From Acidipropionibacterium sp. (GTDB lineage Bacteria > Actinomycetota > Actinomycetes > Propionibacteriales > Propionibacteriaceae), in NCBI GenBank assembly GCA_022647765.1, contig JALCLH010000007.1:62001-126000 (forward strand): DNA of 64,000 nt, read 5' to 3'. This document shows, piece after piece, positions 28,501 through 37,925 of this stretch. The notes under the pieces were generated by a model, which was not told the DNA's origin, searched no databases, and saw only the letters and a program-made list of their open reading frames with translations. The position numbers were made by a program, and so were the translations under genes. Each line of letters begins with the position of its first letter. The first letter of the stretch is position 1.

Positions 28501-28785
28501 GCCGACCCGAAGATCGTCCGCCAGCCCTCCCTGGCCGACGTGCCCTGGCCCGAGGGGGAGGAGCGACCGGCCGACGGCCGGACGCCGGACTGGATCCACG
28601 CCCGGATCGACGAGGCGGCCGCGATCGCCGCCTCCGGCCAGTTGCGGGCGGTGCCGAATCCGGGTTGCCCGTTCTGCCCGGTGCGGATCGGCTGTCCCGC
28701 GCTGGTGCCGCCCGACGACGTCATTCCCGAGAAATCTCACGGCGCGAAGTCTCAGGACGAGCAGTCTCAAGAGCAGGAGAAGTGA
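25528..28785 (+). CDS. adnA: AdnA subunit of the AdnAB helicase-nuclease
   Basis: This 1085-residue UvrD-like helicase with a C-terminal PD-(D/E)XK nuclease is one half of the actinobacterial DNA-end resection motor-nuclease AdnAB. The nuclease region (about 800-1060) has LVHRVAAETMADGW, GSIDRL and VVVDLKAGTSSSAQ. Cysteines in ELLTCPRQWFL and CPFCPVRIGCPAL form the pattern of an iron-sulfur cluster seen in AddB/Cas4-type nucleases. The ATPase is atypical: Walker A reads GGPGTGRTT with Arg36 in place of lysine, and motif II reads VVDEFGES. DNA-motor activity probably rests on AdnB. The adnB start overlaps the stop. Confidence 0.92.
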   Translation: MSLLRAATTTADRDQARALADRHGTVLVLGGPGTGRTTVCLERVAQYLAEGGQLDRAVLLTHSRGAAQELRNALLARVGGAHLAPRVTTVHALAARIVSEHAEQPLTLLTAPEQEFRIRELLAGTDLSGWPEHLRAGAGTARFASDLRVLAAAIRQEGRDPADLAELGARYDIAAWRVLGPFLSDYLDVLDLEQTIDYAEAVHRARILLTRPDVLASVTATMSLLVVDEFGESDPSQAALLAGLTRGGVPTLLALDPDQTAFEFRGAVPDRLEELSGLFPDLSVHHLRADHRCAGRVHDAVEQIRDRLPLVPAAPPLRRVASTASRSGGEVICMTQPSAARAVRALAEQLRRAHLHDGVDWSQMAVITRHGSEIAALAAVLATEGVPVHRSKEEVTLSGVHAVQALLVALEAAAALSEGRTPGPGLTTALIGGPLSGLDQAVCHRIDEWARAHRVAALDWTVLTDTLLGEAVDPEAAVTPGLARACRPARDMVRRITAAGTRLAAGGEVHEALWTLWGATSWSAELRDRALAGDATADRELDGMCSLFDLAERTSTLTGAPGARRLIRSVREETIPADRSRESDRDRLGVSLITAHRAKGRQFRVVAVSGLEEGGWPAPNHTGSLVSADQWSPDGPVPPPGWPETVRAERRLLLLACSRAADLLILTAVDDPNGGVTPSPFFTEIAEAFGTQPAVGGRATRMTDLVGELRRVALAPASSPALRDQACGLLTDLVSRGVSQADPAHWWRLGWSGEESPHAPEDGRHITDRHITETAPPSAQSSSAQSSPAAVEPVRLSASHVGELLTCPRQWFLTRRGGAAGVRGPRAGVGSLVHRVAAETMADGWSLERAEESLREGWPQLEFEIGWQSPVEEQGARQALERLDRWLEGRPGTLVGTEVAFDHTFHLPSGPVRFRGSIDRLERDETGRLVVVDLKAGTSSSAQAARSHLLQVGVYQAVVAAGGVAMVPDPAPVAVGGAELVYLRRGAGRGGADPKIVRQPSLADVPWPEGEERPADGRTPDWIHARIDEAAAIAASGQLRAVPNPGCPFCPVRIGCPALVPPDDVIPEKSHGAKSQDEQSQEQEK

Positions 28786-31700
28786 TGATGACCGGCGAAC
28801 CGATGATCAACGACCCGGCACAGGTTCGGGACCTGCTGGACATCCCCTTCTCCACCGAGCAGCTCGCCGTCATCGGCGCGCCGCTGGAGCCCTGCGTCGT
28901 CATCGCCGGGGCCGGAACCGGCAAGACCACCGTGATGGCCGCCCGGGTCGTCTGGCTGGTCGCTTCCGGGCAGGTCCGCGCCGACCAGGTGCTCGGCCTC
29001 ACCTTCACTCGCAAGGCCACCGCCGAACTGGCTGGACGGATCGACACGGCGCTGCGCGCCTCCGGGACCCTGAAGACCGGGGACCCCTCGGCCACGGTCG
29101 CCACCTACGACGGATTCGCCGCCTCCCTGGTCGACGAGTACGGGGCCTGGGACGGCGTCGAGCCCGGCGCCCGGCTCATCACCCGTGCCCGCAGCCACCA
29201 GCTCGCCCTCCAGGTGGTCGCCGGGCTGGATCGCCCGCCCCGGATGGCCGAACGGCTCGCTCCGATCTCGATCGCCGAGGCGATCGTGGCCCTGTCCGAC
29301 GAGATGGGCGCCCACCTGGCCGACGTCGACCGGGTCCGCGCCGCCGACCGGTCCTGGCGCCAGGCCCTCGCCGACGCCCCCACCAGGCGGGGCGGGCAGC
29401 TCTACGCCGACGTCGCCCGCGCCATGGCCGCCGTCGACGAGCGGGAGGAGCTGCTCGGGATGGTCGAGGACTATCGGCGGCTCAAGGAGGAGCGCGGCCT
29501 GGTGGAGTACGCCGACCGGATGGCCCAGGCCGCCCGGCTGGCCGCCCACCGCCCCCAGGTCGGCCGCGACCTGAGACGCCGGTTCCGGGTCGTGCTGCTC
29601 GACGAGTACCAGGACACCTCCTCGGCCCAGGCGCAACTGCTGTCCGACCTGTTCACCGGGCCCGACGCCGCTCGTGGGCTCGGCCACCCGGTCACCGCCG
29701 TCGGCGACCCGCTGCAGGCCATCTACGGGTGGCGGGGCGCCGCCGCCAGCAACATCCTCAGCTTCGGCCGTCAGTTCCCGGCCCTCGACGAGGCCGGGGC
29801 GCCCCGCCCGGCCACCGAGTTCAGCCTGCTCACCAACCGGCGCTCCGGCACCCGGATCCTGGACTGCGCCAACGACATCTCGGCCGCCCTGAGATCCTCC
29901 GCCCTGGGATCGGCCACCGCGACGGCGGGCGGATCGGCGCCCTGGCGGCGCCGGACAGGACCCGACCCGGGGCGGCGCTGTGCCACGGCCACCTCAGCTG
30001 GGCCCGCGAGTGCGCCTGGGTGGCCGACAGCCTGGTCGAGGCCCGCGCCCGCGGCGAGATCGGCTCCTGGTCGGACGCCGCGGTGCTGGTGCGCCGCAAC
30101 TCCGACGTCGCAGACCTGCACGCCGCTCTGGTGGGCCGTCAGATCCCGGTTCTGATCGCCAACCTGTCCGGGCTGCTCCAGCTGCCCGACGTCGCCCTGG
30201 TGGTCGCCCATCTCCGGGTGCTGGCCGACCGCCGCGACAACCAGGCATGGGCCACCCTGCTGTCCGCCGCCCGGTTCGGGCTGTCTCCCGCCGACCTCGC
30301 TGAGGTCGGGCGGCGGGCCCGGGAACTGGCCAGGATCCGCGCCATCGAGGACGGAGAACCGCCGGCCGGCGAGCAGACTCAGCAGCCGGAGGCCCATCTG
30401 GCCGACGCGGTCGCCGACCCGGGGGAGCTGGACGGCCGCTCCCGGCTGGCCAGCCGCGCTGCGCCGGCTGGCCGGGGAGGCTCGGGCGCTGTCCCAGCAC
30501 GGGGTCGACGGCCCCGACGACCTGGTGCTGCGCGTCCAGCAGGTCACCGGGCTGACCGACGACCTGGCCGCCGATGAGCCGATGCGGGCCCGCAGCCGGC
30601 AGGGCCATCTCGACGCCCTGTGGTACGAGATCCACGGCGCCCTGGCCGACGATCCGGAACTCACCCTGCCGGGCCTGGTGACCTGGCTGGCCGCCGAGGA
30701 GGAGTTCGGTGACGGCCTGGCCCGCAGTGCCCCCGAGGCCCAGGACGCCGTCGTCATCAGCACCGTGCACGGCGCCAAGGGCCTGGAGTGGCCGCTGGTG
30801 GTGCTGCCGGACCTGGACGCCGGCGTCTTCCCCTCGACGATGGCCCCGGACAATTTTGTGACGAGGGCCGCCGTGCTCCCGCCGGCGGTCCGCGGCGACG
30901 CCGATTCGGTGGCCCAGCCCCGATCGGGCTCCCGCGACGACCTGGTCGAGTACAAGCAGGAGCTCGCCGCCGAGTCCCGGGGGGCCGAGGACCGGCTCGG
31001 CTACGTCGCCGTCACCCGGGCCCGGGACCGGCTGCTGGTGTCCTGGCACCGGTGGCGCCCCCCGGCGGTCCGCCCACGGGTCCCCGGCGACTACGCCCTC
31101 GCGGTGATCGATCGGATGACGGGCTGGGGGATGGATGCGATCGAGCCCCCCACCGACGACGAGATGCCCCCCGATGACGGACCGGCCGCCGGGACGCCGT
31201 GGCCCGAGCCCGCCGACCCCGACCGGACCGAGCGTCTCGCCGAGCTGGTGTCGCGGATCGAGGAGGGACGCCGCGCGCCGCATCCCGGTCCTCGGCTTCA
31301 GCTCGGCTGCCCGACGATCCCGCCGAGGCGGCGCTGGTCGCCGACTGGCGCCGGGACGCCGAGACCCTGCTGGCCGCAGCCCGCGCCGACGGCGCTCTCG
31401 GCGCCCGGATCTCGCTGCCGGTGGGCCTGACCACCTCCCAGGTGATCGCACTGCACGCCGACCGGGACGCCTTCCTCGCCTCGGTGCGCCGCCCGATGCC
31501 CCGCCGGGTGCTGCGCGGAGCGGACATCGGGACCCGCTTCCACGAGTGGGTGGCGCGCCACTTCCAGCCCGGCGGGCAGGAGCCGCTGGCCCTGTTCGAC
31601 GACGACGGAGAGCCCCTCGACCCGCTCGGCGCCGGCCCTCCGACCCCGTGCTGGACAAGCTCAAGGCCGCCTTCATGGCCAGCCGGTGGGCCGGCGCCAC

Positions 31701-32028
31701 CCCGCTGGCGATCGAGGAGCCGTTCACCCTCACGGTGGCCGGGCGGGTGATCCGCGGCCGGTTGGACGCCGTGCTGGCCGACCCCGACCGGCCGGGCCAC
31801 CAGGTGGTGGTCGACTGGAAGACCTCGGCCCCGAACACCGCCGACCCGCTCCAGCTGTCGGTCTACCGGCTCGCCTGGGCCGGGGCCACCGGGGCCGATC
31901 CGGATCTGGTGCGGGCCGTCTTCCACCACGTCGGCGCCAACCAGACGGTGGAGGCGGCTCCACTGCTCTCGATGGCCGAGCTGGAGGAGGTGCTGGGCGG
32001 TGATCCGGCCGGTTCCGACAAGGTCTAA
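28785..32028 (+). pseudogene. adnB: AdnB helicase-nuclease subunit, frame broken four times (probably sequence errors)
   Basis: AdnB is the lead motor and second nuclease of AdnAB. From ATG 28785 (overlapping the adnA TGA) it reads Walker A VIAGAGTGKTTVMAARV, motif II VVLLDEYQDTSSAQAQLL and VGDPLQAIYGWRGA. The frame shifts near 29940 (continuing GRIGALAAPDRTRPG), near 30455 (GEARALSQHGVDGPDD), near 31275 (ASARLPDDPAEAALVADW) and near 31640 (SDPVLDKLKAAFMASRW). Later motifs ISTVHGAKGLEWPLVVLP and the nuclease core VVVDWKTSAPN, then LQLSVYRLAW, are all present and end at TAA 32028. All domains are conserved across the shifts, so the underlying gene is probably intact. Confidence 0.9.
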
Positions 32029-32034
32029 GATCCC

Positions 32035-33085
32035 GTGACGATGAATGTGGTGAACAGTGTTAAGGACGATCGTCGCGCGGCCATCGACGTCGCCGCGTAC
32101 CCCGATCCGGTGGCCGCCTTCTGGTGGGCGCACCGCCACGGCCGGCGAATCGCCGTGCACACCTCCGGCACCACCGGCCGGCCTCGCACCATCCTGCGCA
32201 GCACCGCCTCGTGGGTCGACTCCTTCGGCCCCGCCGCCGAGCGCCTGGGAATCACCCCCTCGAGCAGGTTCCACATTCCCGGGGCGCTCGCCGCGACGAT
32301 GAACCTCTTCGCGGCCTGCATCGCCGAGTTCGCCGGGGCCCGGTGGTCGCTGCGACCCGGACGGCGCCACGCACGTCGCCCTCACACCCTCGGGCCTGTC
32401 CCGCGAACTGGATTCCCGGCGTCTGGCCCCCGGCACGGTCGTGCTGATCGCCGGCGACGGGCTCGACCGGCGGCTGCGCGACCGGGCCGTCGACCGCGGG
32501 CTGCGCGTCGAGCACTACTACGGCGCGACCGAGCTGTCGCTGGTGGCCTGGGGGAGCTGCCGCGACGACCTGAGACTGTTCGACGAGGTCGAGGTGCGCA
32601 TCGAGGACGGCCGCATCTGGGTTCGTTCTCCATGGCTCAGCGACGGTCCGGCCCCCGACTCCCCGGTCGGTCCGTGGCGCCGCGGCGAGGACGGCTTCGT
32701 CAGCATCGGCGACCGGGGTCGTCTCGAGGGCGACCTGCTGATGGTCTCGGGCCGTGCCGGAGCGATCACCACGGGCGGCGTCACAGTCGAACTGGCCCCG
32801 CTCGCCGAGAGACTGCGCGAAGCGGCGGCCGGGGAGATCCATCTGGTGGGAATCCCCCATCCGGTGGTCGGCCAGGTACTGGGCTGCGCGGTGAGCCGAC
32901 CCGACGACATCGAACGGCTGCGCTCCTGGTCGCACTCCCATCTCGCCCCGGCCGAGCGTCCACGGGAGTGGGCGGTGATCGCGCGTCCGCCCCTCACCGC
33001 GGCCGGGAAACTCGACATGGACGCACTGGCTGCGCTGATCCACGGACACGGCGTCGCCGGCCGACACGCGGAGGAGGCCCGGTGA
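32035..33085 (+). pseudogene. AMP-forming acyl-CoA ligase (ANL superfamily, VraA-like), one frameshift
   Basis: This short acyl/aryl-CoA synthetase (about 350 residues; typical ANL enzymes exceed 450) starts at GTG 32035 or ATG 32041. It has the AMP-binding loop VHTSGTTGRPRTILR, then, after a +1 shift near 32345, CDPDGATHVALTPSG, the motif HYYGATELS, GDRGRLEGD, SGRAGAITTGGVTVE and the catalytic lysine in LTAAGKLDMDAL. The first 100 or so residues of a normal ANL enzyme are absent. The stop overlaps the start of the thiolase gene (GTGA), so the two are coupled. The pair resembles staphylococcal VraA-VraB. Its substrate is unknown; MenE-type function is less likely because no men genes are nearby. 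Confidence 0.75.
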
Positions 33086-34215
33086 GGAGCGACCGGCCGG
33101 TCATCGTCGACGCCCTGCGCACCCCCATCGGCACCGAGCGCGGGATGTTCAGAGCCGTCACGGTCGACAGGCTGGTGACCCCGCTGATCGTCGAGCTGGT
33201 CTCGCGCTGCACGGCTCCCGACCGGATCGGCCAGGTGATTCTGGGCAATGTCCGCGGCCCCGGCGGCAATCTCGCCCGCTACTGCGCCCTGGACGCCGGG
33301 CTCCCCCGGACGGTGACCGGGCTGACCGTCGATCAGCAGTGCGGATCCGGACTGGCCGCGATCGAGTGCGCCCGCGGAGCGCTTGCGCTCAACCCCGGGC
33401 TCGTGCTGGCCGGCGGGGCGCAGTCGGCATCGACGCAACCACTCACGTTCTGGCCCGGCGCCGGCGCCGGCGAACCGGAGGAGTTCAACTGCGCCCGGTT
33501 CGCTCCCGAGCGGTTCGACGATCCGGGCATGGGGCCGGCCGCCGACCTGCTCGCCGGCGAGCACGGCGTCAGCAGGCAGCGGCAGGACGCCTACGCGTCG
33601 CGTTCCCACGAGCGGGCCGTGCGATCGATCGACGCCGGAGTCTTCGACGACGAGATCGTGCCGATCGACGGGATCCGGATCGACGAGCGCCCGCGCCGCG
33701 GGTTCACCGTGCAGCGGCTGGCCCGGTTCCGGCCGGTCTTCCGGCCCGGGGGCACGGTGACCGCGGCCAACTCCTGCGGCGTCAACGACGGTGCGGCGAT
33801 GGTGCTGATGGCCGACGCCGTCACCCATGCCCGGCTGGGAGTCCCCGGACTGCGCATCCTCGATGCCGTGACGGTCGGAGGGGATCCGTCCCGGCCCGGG
33901 TTCGGGGTGGCGCAGGCGGTGCGCCTGCTGTATGAGCGGACCGGTCTGGGACCCGACGACTTCGACGCCGTGGAGTGCAACGAGGCCTTCTCCGGCCAGA
34001 TCCTGGCCTGCCTGGATGCCATCGGCATCCCCGATGAGCGCAACTGCGTCCAGGGCGGGGCGCTGGCCCTGGGTCACCCGTGGGCCGCCACCGGAGCCAT
34101 TCTGATGACCCGGCTGTTCACCCAGATGGTCCGCGAGGGAGGCGGCGGGAGAGGCCTGGCGGCCATCGCGATCGCCGGCGGAATGGGGGCGGCGATGGCG
34201 GTCGAGGCCTGCTGA
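33082..34215 (+). CDS. thiolase-like protein (VraB-like) lacking the second catalytic cysteine
   Basis: This 377-residue thiolase-superfamily protein is coupled to the upstream CoA ligase. It has the nucleophile Cys87 in TVDQQCGSGLAAIE, the asparagine motif VECNEAFSGQILAC and the histidine in GGALALGHPWAATGA. The usual C-x-GGG-x-G loop that carries the second catalytic cysteine reads AIAGGMGAA here, so the proton-shuttling cysteine is replaced by alanine. Staphylococcal VraB, as I recall it, also lacks this cysteine and shares GRFKPV-GGTVTAANS-type segments (here ARFRPV and GGTVTAANSCGVNDG). Normal acetyl-CoA acetyltransferase activity is doubtful; another acyl transfer or condensation is possible. 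Confidence 0.82.
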   Translation: MRSDRPVIVDALRTPIGTERGMFRAVTVDRLVTPLIVELVSRCTAPDRIGQVILGNVRGPGGNLARYCALDAGLPRTVTGLTVDQQCGSGLAAIECARGALALNPGLVLAGGAQSASTQPLTFWPGAGAGEPEEFNCARFAPERFDDPGMGPAADLLAGEHGVSRQRQDAYASRSHERAVRSIDAGVFDDEIVPIDGIRIDERPRRGFTVQRLARFRPVFRPGGTVTAANSCGVNDGAAMVLMADAVTHARLGVPGLRILDAVTVGGDPSRPGFGVAQAVRLLYERTGLGPDDFDAVECNEAFSGQILACLDAIGIPDERNCVQGGALALGHPWAATGAILMTRLFTQMVREGGGGRGLAAIAIAGGMGAAMAVEAC

Positions 34216-34257
34216 GGGAATCGGGCGAGTCCGAGCTGATTGCCAAACTGATATTTG

Positions 34258-34351
34258 CCTGAGAATTCTTATTCGCATACTCTCAGGGTCGCCGCCTCTC
34301 CCGGGGCGGCCCGCACGGCTGGGTCTTTCCCCTGAGCCGACCCTGCGGGCC
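34258..34351 (+). promoter_or_regulatory. two inverted repeats in the leader of the NlpC/P60 gene
   Basis: CCTGAGA (34258-34264) pairs with TCTCAGG (34281-34287), and GGCCCGCA (34308-34315) pairs with TGCGGGCC (34344-34351). The first could terminate the thiolase transcript; the second could be a leader structure of the cell-wall hydrolase gene. Such genes in actinobacteria often have a c-di-AMP riboswitch, but I could not match its consensus here. Confidence 0.35.
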
Positions 34352-34394
34352 ATCCATGGCCCCGATGTGCGGACCTCGATCAGGAGTTGTGACC

Positions 34395-35121
34395 TTGACC
34401 AAGCTTCGCCCCCGCATCACCGCGGCCGCCACCGCCATCAGCCTCGGCGTGGGACTGTCCCTCATCGCCTCCCCCGCGGCCCACGCCAAGGCTGTGCCCT
34501 GCATGCCCGCCAAGGGGACGGTGAGCTGCTCGAAGTACTGGGCCAACCGGGCCTATCCGGCCCGTCCCACGGCGGCCTCGATCCTGAATCTCCAGCGCGC
34601 GCTCGTTCAGGTCGGATATCCGATCAAGCCGCTCACCGGCACCCTGAACGGCACCACCACTGCTCGGCTGCAGAGCTATCAGCGAGAGCGCGGGATCAAG
34701 GTCACCCGCAAGTTCGATCAGCAGACCGTCAATGCGCTGCGGGCCGGCCGGCCCAAGCTGGTGAGCACAGTGGGCAAGCCCGCCAAGGTGGTGGCCTTCG
34801 CCGCCAAGCAGGTCGGGAAAGCCCTACCGGTCCGGGGCGTCCGGCCCGTCGGCCTATGACTGCTCCGGGCTCACCTCGGCCGCCTACAGGTCGGCCGGAC
34901 GCGGGATCACCCGCACCAGCTACTCCCAGCTGTCCGCCTACAAGTCGGTGCCCAAGTCGCGCCTGCAGCCCGGCGACATCGTCGGCTTCTACAAGGGCGG
35001 CCACGTCGCGGTCTACGTCGGCAATGGCAATGTGATCCACGCCTCCCGTCCCGGACGCCCGGTGGCCAAGGTGAAGCTGTCGACCATGCCCTTCTACAAG
35101 GCCGTCCGTCCGGTGGTCTGA
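34395..35121 (+). pseudogene. secreted NlpC/P60 peptidoglycan hydrolase with peptidoglycan-binding domain, one frameshift
   Basis: TTG 34395 lies 8 bases after CAGGAG and starts a signal peptide (TKLRPRITAAATAISLGVGL, then SLIASPAAHAKA). A PG_binding_1-like domain follows (about 35-115: YPARPTAASILNLQRAL, then PLTGTLNGTTTARLQSYQ). Near 34820 an extra A shifts the frame. In the +1 frame the protein continues KPYRSGASGPSAYDCSGLTS with the catalytic cysteine, GDIVGFYKGGHVAVYVG with the catalytic histidine, and NVIHASRPG, ending at TGA 35121. It probably cleaves peptide stems in the cell wall. The single homopolymer indel suggests that the real gene is intact. Confidence 0.85.
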
Positions 35122-35152
35122 CGCCGGGGCGCGGCGTCCTAAGATCCCCGAT

Positions 35153-36097
35153 GTGACCTCTGCCCCCAGACCCTTCATCGGCGAGCCGCTCATCGACCGG
35201 TGCCACCTCGACCGCGACGACCCGGCCGCCAATGCCGCCCGGTGGGCCGATCCGGCGGCGCTGCTGCTGACCGTCGGACCGCGCGATGACGTCGTCGTCC
35301 AGGCTCTGGCGGGAGGCGCTGGGCCGGACGGGCAGGTGCGGCTGGCCCCCGCCGCCACCGGCGGGCCGCGCGACGACCAGAAGCAGCTGTTCATCGGGGT
35401 GGTGGCCTCCCGGCCGTGGTTCATCACCCGCGGACGGCTCGCCCCCGGACCGGGCGAGCAGGCCGTTCCGGTCCGGTCGCTGTCCCTGGGCCCGGTGGAC
35501 CGTGAGATCGTGTGGGCCGGTCTGGCGGCCCTGCACTGGGCCGAATCGGCCCCATTGTGCCCGTCCTGCCACGGGCTGACCCGCGTCACCCCCGGTGGTC
35601 CGACCCGGGTCTGCACCGGCTGCGGGCGGGAGGTCTTCCCGCGCACCGACCCGGCCGTCATCTCGGCGGTGCTGGACGGCGACGACCGCATCGCCCTGGG
35701 CCGGCAGGCCAGCTGGGCCCCGGGACGGATGTCGGTGCTGGCCGGTTTCGTGGAGGCGGGGGAGGCCGCCGAGCACGCCCTGGTGCGCGAGGTCGCCGAG
35801 GAGACCGGGCTGCGGGTCACCGCGGCGCGGTACGTGTCCTCCCAGCCCTGGCCGTTTCCCCGATCCCTGATGCTGGGCTACGTGGCCCGCGCCGAGGGGA
35901 GCATCGTGCTGGCCGATCACGAACTGGTGGAGGCGGACTTCTACTCCCGCGACCAGATCCGCGACCTGGTCGCCGGCGAGCGGCTCATCCTGCCGATGCC
36001 GATGTCGATCGCCAGATCCCTGGTGGACGCCTGGCTCGAGGAGCGGATTCCCGCCCCCGAGTCGGGCACCGATCTCAGCGCGCCGCTGGCCCGGTGA
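35153..36097 (+). CDS. nudC: NAD(+) diphosphatase / RNA deNADding hydrolase NudC
   Basis: This 314-residue Nudix hydrolase splits NAD(H) to NMN(H) and AMP and, in other bacteria, removes NAD caps from RNA. It has the zinc site CPSCHG and CTGCGREVFPRTDP, the Nudix box GFVEAGEAAEHALVREVAEE (continuing TG) and the family signature SSQPWPFPRS that fixes the NADH substrate. The start is GTG 35153. Its position next to adnAB and uvrD2 matches mycobacteria. The 3' end overlaps that of the convergent recD by 23 bases. Confidence 0.95.
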   Translation: MTSAPRPFIGEPLIDRCHLDRDDPAANAARWADPAALLLTVGPRDDVVVQALAGGAGPDGQVRLAPAATGGPRDDQKQLFIGVVASRPWFITRGRLAPGPGEQAVPVRSLSLGPVDREIVWAGLAALHWAESAPLCPSCHGLTRVTPGGPTRVCTGCGREVFPRTDPAVISAVLDGDDRIALGRQASWAPGRMSVLAGFVEAGEAAEHALVREVAEETGLRVTAARYVSSQPWPFPRSLMLGYVARAEGSIVLADHELVEADFYSRDQIRDLVAGERLILPMPMSIARSLVDAWLEERIPAPESGTDLSAPLAR

Positions 36098-37925
36098 GCT
36101 GCCGCCAGCGGCGGCTCAGATCGGACTGACGCCGGGAGGTCTGCTGAACGGCTCGGACCACCGACTCCCGGGTGGCCACCAGGACCAGGCGGCGTCGCGC
36201 CCGGGTGATCGCGGTGTACAGCAGCTCGCGGGTCAGCAGCGGGGACTCCGGAGGAGGCAGCACCACGGTGACCCGGGAGAACTGCGACCCCTGCGCCTTG
36301 TGAATGGTGAGCGCCTCCAGGGGACGCAGCGAGGCCACCAGCGAGCAGGGCAGACGACGGCTCCTCGCGTCCGGACCCGGCAGCGCCACCATCGGCACCG
36401 GCGCCTCGCTCACCACCACACCGCAGTCGCCGTTGTTGACGTCGAGCTGGCGGATGTTCTGATTGACGATCACCGGCTGGCCCACCGTCCAGGCCTGCCG
36501 GGCGCCGGGGCGCCCGGCCGAGGCGGCCGCCGCCATCTGCTCGGACCACCGGGAGACGCCGTACGGCCCCTGGCGATGGGCGCACAGCAGACGATGCTCG
36601 TCGACCAGCGCCAGGGCCTCGTCGTCGCGTCCACCGGCCGCCAGCTCGGCCATCCGGGCGGCCACCGACGCGATCTCGGAGCGGACGCCGGGCAGATCGT
36701 CGAGGCCCAGCCGGCCCGGATCGGCCTCGACGAAGACGACCGACTCGTCGGCGCCGTCCAGCACCCCGAGAGCCTCGGCGGCCCGGCCGGCGCGCACCGC
36801 CTCCGCCAGGGCGGCGATCGCGCCCCCGGAGCGGTGATTGCGGGTCAGCGTGGTCACCGGGAGCACTCCGGGGCCCAGCTGCGACGCCGAACCGACGACG
36901 TCGGCCAGCACCGAGCCGGCGTCCACCGAGACCAGCTGCCCGGGATCGCCCACCAGCACCAGCCGGGTGTCCGGACCGATCGCCTCCAGCAGCCGCGCGG
37001 TCATCGGCAGGGACAGCATCGAGGTCTCGTCGACCACCACCACCGCGGCCGGCAGCGGGTCGCGGCGATCGTGCCGGAAGCCGCGACCGGGCCCCATCGA
37101 CCCCAGCAGGGCGTGGACGGTGGTCGCCTCCAGCGGTCCCGGCGCCATCCCGGCCGGCAGCAGCGCGGCGACCTCCGCGACGGCGTCCCGCAGCCGGGCG
37201 GCGGCCTTCCCGCTGGGCGCGGCCAGGCTGATCGGTCCCAGCCCGGGCACCGCGGCGGCCAGCACCGCGAGGATCGCGCAGACGGCGGTCGTCTTGCCGG
37301 TGCCGGGCCCTCCGGCCAGCACGCTGAGACGCCGGTCGCAGGCGCGCAGGGCGGCCTCGGCCTGCGCCGGATCCAGGGTGATGCCGGCCCCGGCCAGACC
37401 GGCGGCCACGGCGTCCAGAGCGGACTGGGCGGTCTCGGGAGCCGTCGCCGGCGGGTCGGCGGCGAGCTGGGCCATCAGCAGGGCCACCTGCTGCTCGGCC
37501 TGCCAGTACCGCTCCAGATAGAGCAGGCCGGCGTCCAGCCGCAGCCCGCGCCGGTTGACCGGGGTGTCGGGCCCCGCCACCGCCGGACTGGCCTCCAGAG
37601 CGGCCAACCATCCGCCGGATCGGGCCACTGCAGGGCCCGGAAGGCCTCGATGGCTGCAAGTCTCCTGGGGACCGGCGGCCGCCACCACGGCCGGGTCCAG
37701 CAGCTGCCGGGAGATCTGGGTGCAGATGGTGGCCGGATCCATCTGCACCGAGCCGAGCCGCACCTGCCGGCAGGCCAGAGCGGCGGCCAGCTCGACCCGC
37801 TCGTCGGCCTCCCCGCAGGCCCGGCAGACCAGCCGGGCGAGATGGATGTCGGCCGGATTCAGGACGCCGGCGCGGGCGAAGTCCGCCGGCAGGCCGGTGG
37901 CCGAGATGGCGATCAGATCAGTCAT
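36075..37925 (-). CDS. recD: RecD subunit of exonuclease V (RecBCD)
   Basis: This 616-residue SF1B 5'-3' helicase is the second motor of RecBCD. Walker A is LAGGPGTGKTTAVCAILA, motif II is VVVVDETSMLSLPMTARLL, and further motifs are LVLVGDPGQLVSVDAGSVL and, at the C-terminus, LTIHKAQGSQFSRVTVVLP and LLYTAITRARRRLVLVAT. The start ATG 37925 overlaps the recB stop by 8 bases. The N-terminal 150 residues bind RecC in the E. coli complex and are less conserved. The frame is intact. The order recC-recB-recD on the minus strand forms one operon. Confidence 0.95.
   Translation of the reverse strand: MTDLIAISATGLPADFARAGVLNPADIHLARLVCRACGEADERVELAAALACRQVRLGSVQMDPATICTQISRQLLDPAVVAAAGPQETCSHRGLPGPAVARSGGWLAALEASPAVAGPDTPVNRRGLRLDAGLLYLERYWQAEQQVALLMAQLAADPPATAPETAQSALDAVAAGLAGAGITLDPAQAEAALRACDRRLSVLAGGPGTGKTTAVCAILAVLAAAVPGLGPISLAAPSGKAAARLRDAVAEVAALLPAGMAPGPLEATTVHALLGSMGPGRGFRHDRRDPLPAAVVVVDETSMLSLPMTARLLEAIGPDTRLVLVGDPGQLVSVDAGSVLADVVGSASQLGPGVLPVTTLTRNHRSGGAIAALAEAVRAGRAAEALGVLDGADESVVFVEADPGRLGLDDLPGVRSEIASVAARMAELAAGGRDDEALALVDEHRLLCAHRQGPYGVSRWSEQMAAAASAGRPGARQAWTVGQPVIVNQNIRQLDVNNGDCGVVVSEAPVPMVALPGPDARSRRLPCSLVASLRPLEALTIHKAQGSQFSRVTVVLPPPESPLLTRELLYTAITRARRRLVLVATRESVVRAVQQTSRRQSDLSRRWRQLTGPAAR

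Noticed and set aside
28785..32028. Programmed frameshifting as an explanation of the adnB breaks
   Set aside because: Four shifts of mixed direction in one gene, without slippery heptamers or stimulatory structures, fit sequence errors better. recB shows the same mixture.
34216..34394. c-di-AMP (ydaO-type) riboswitch before the NlpC/P60 gene
   Set aside because: The context is right, but the conserved sequence blocks of that riboswitch could not be matched. Only simple inverted repeats are visible.
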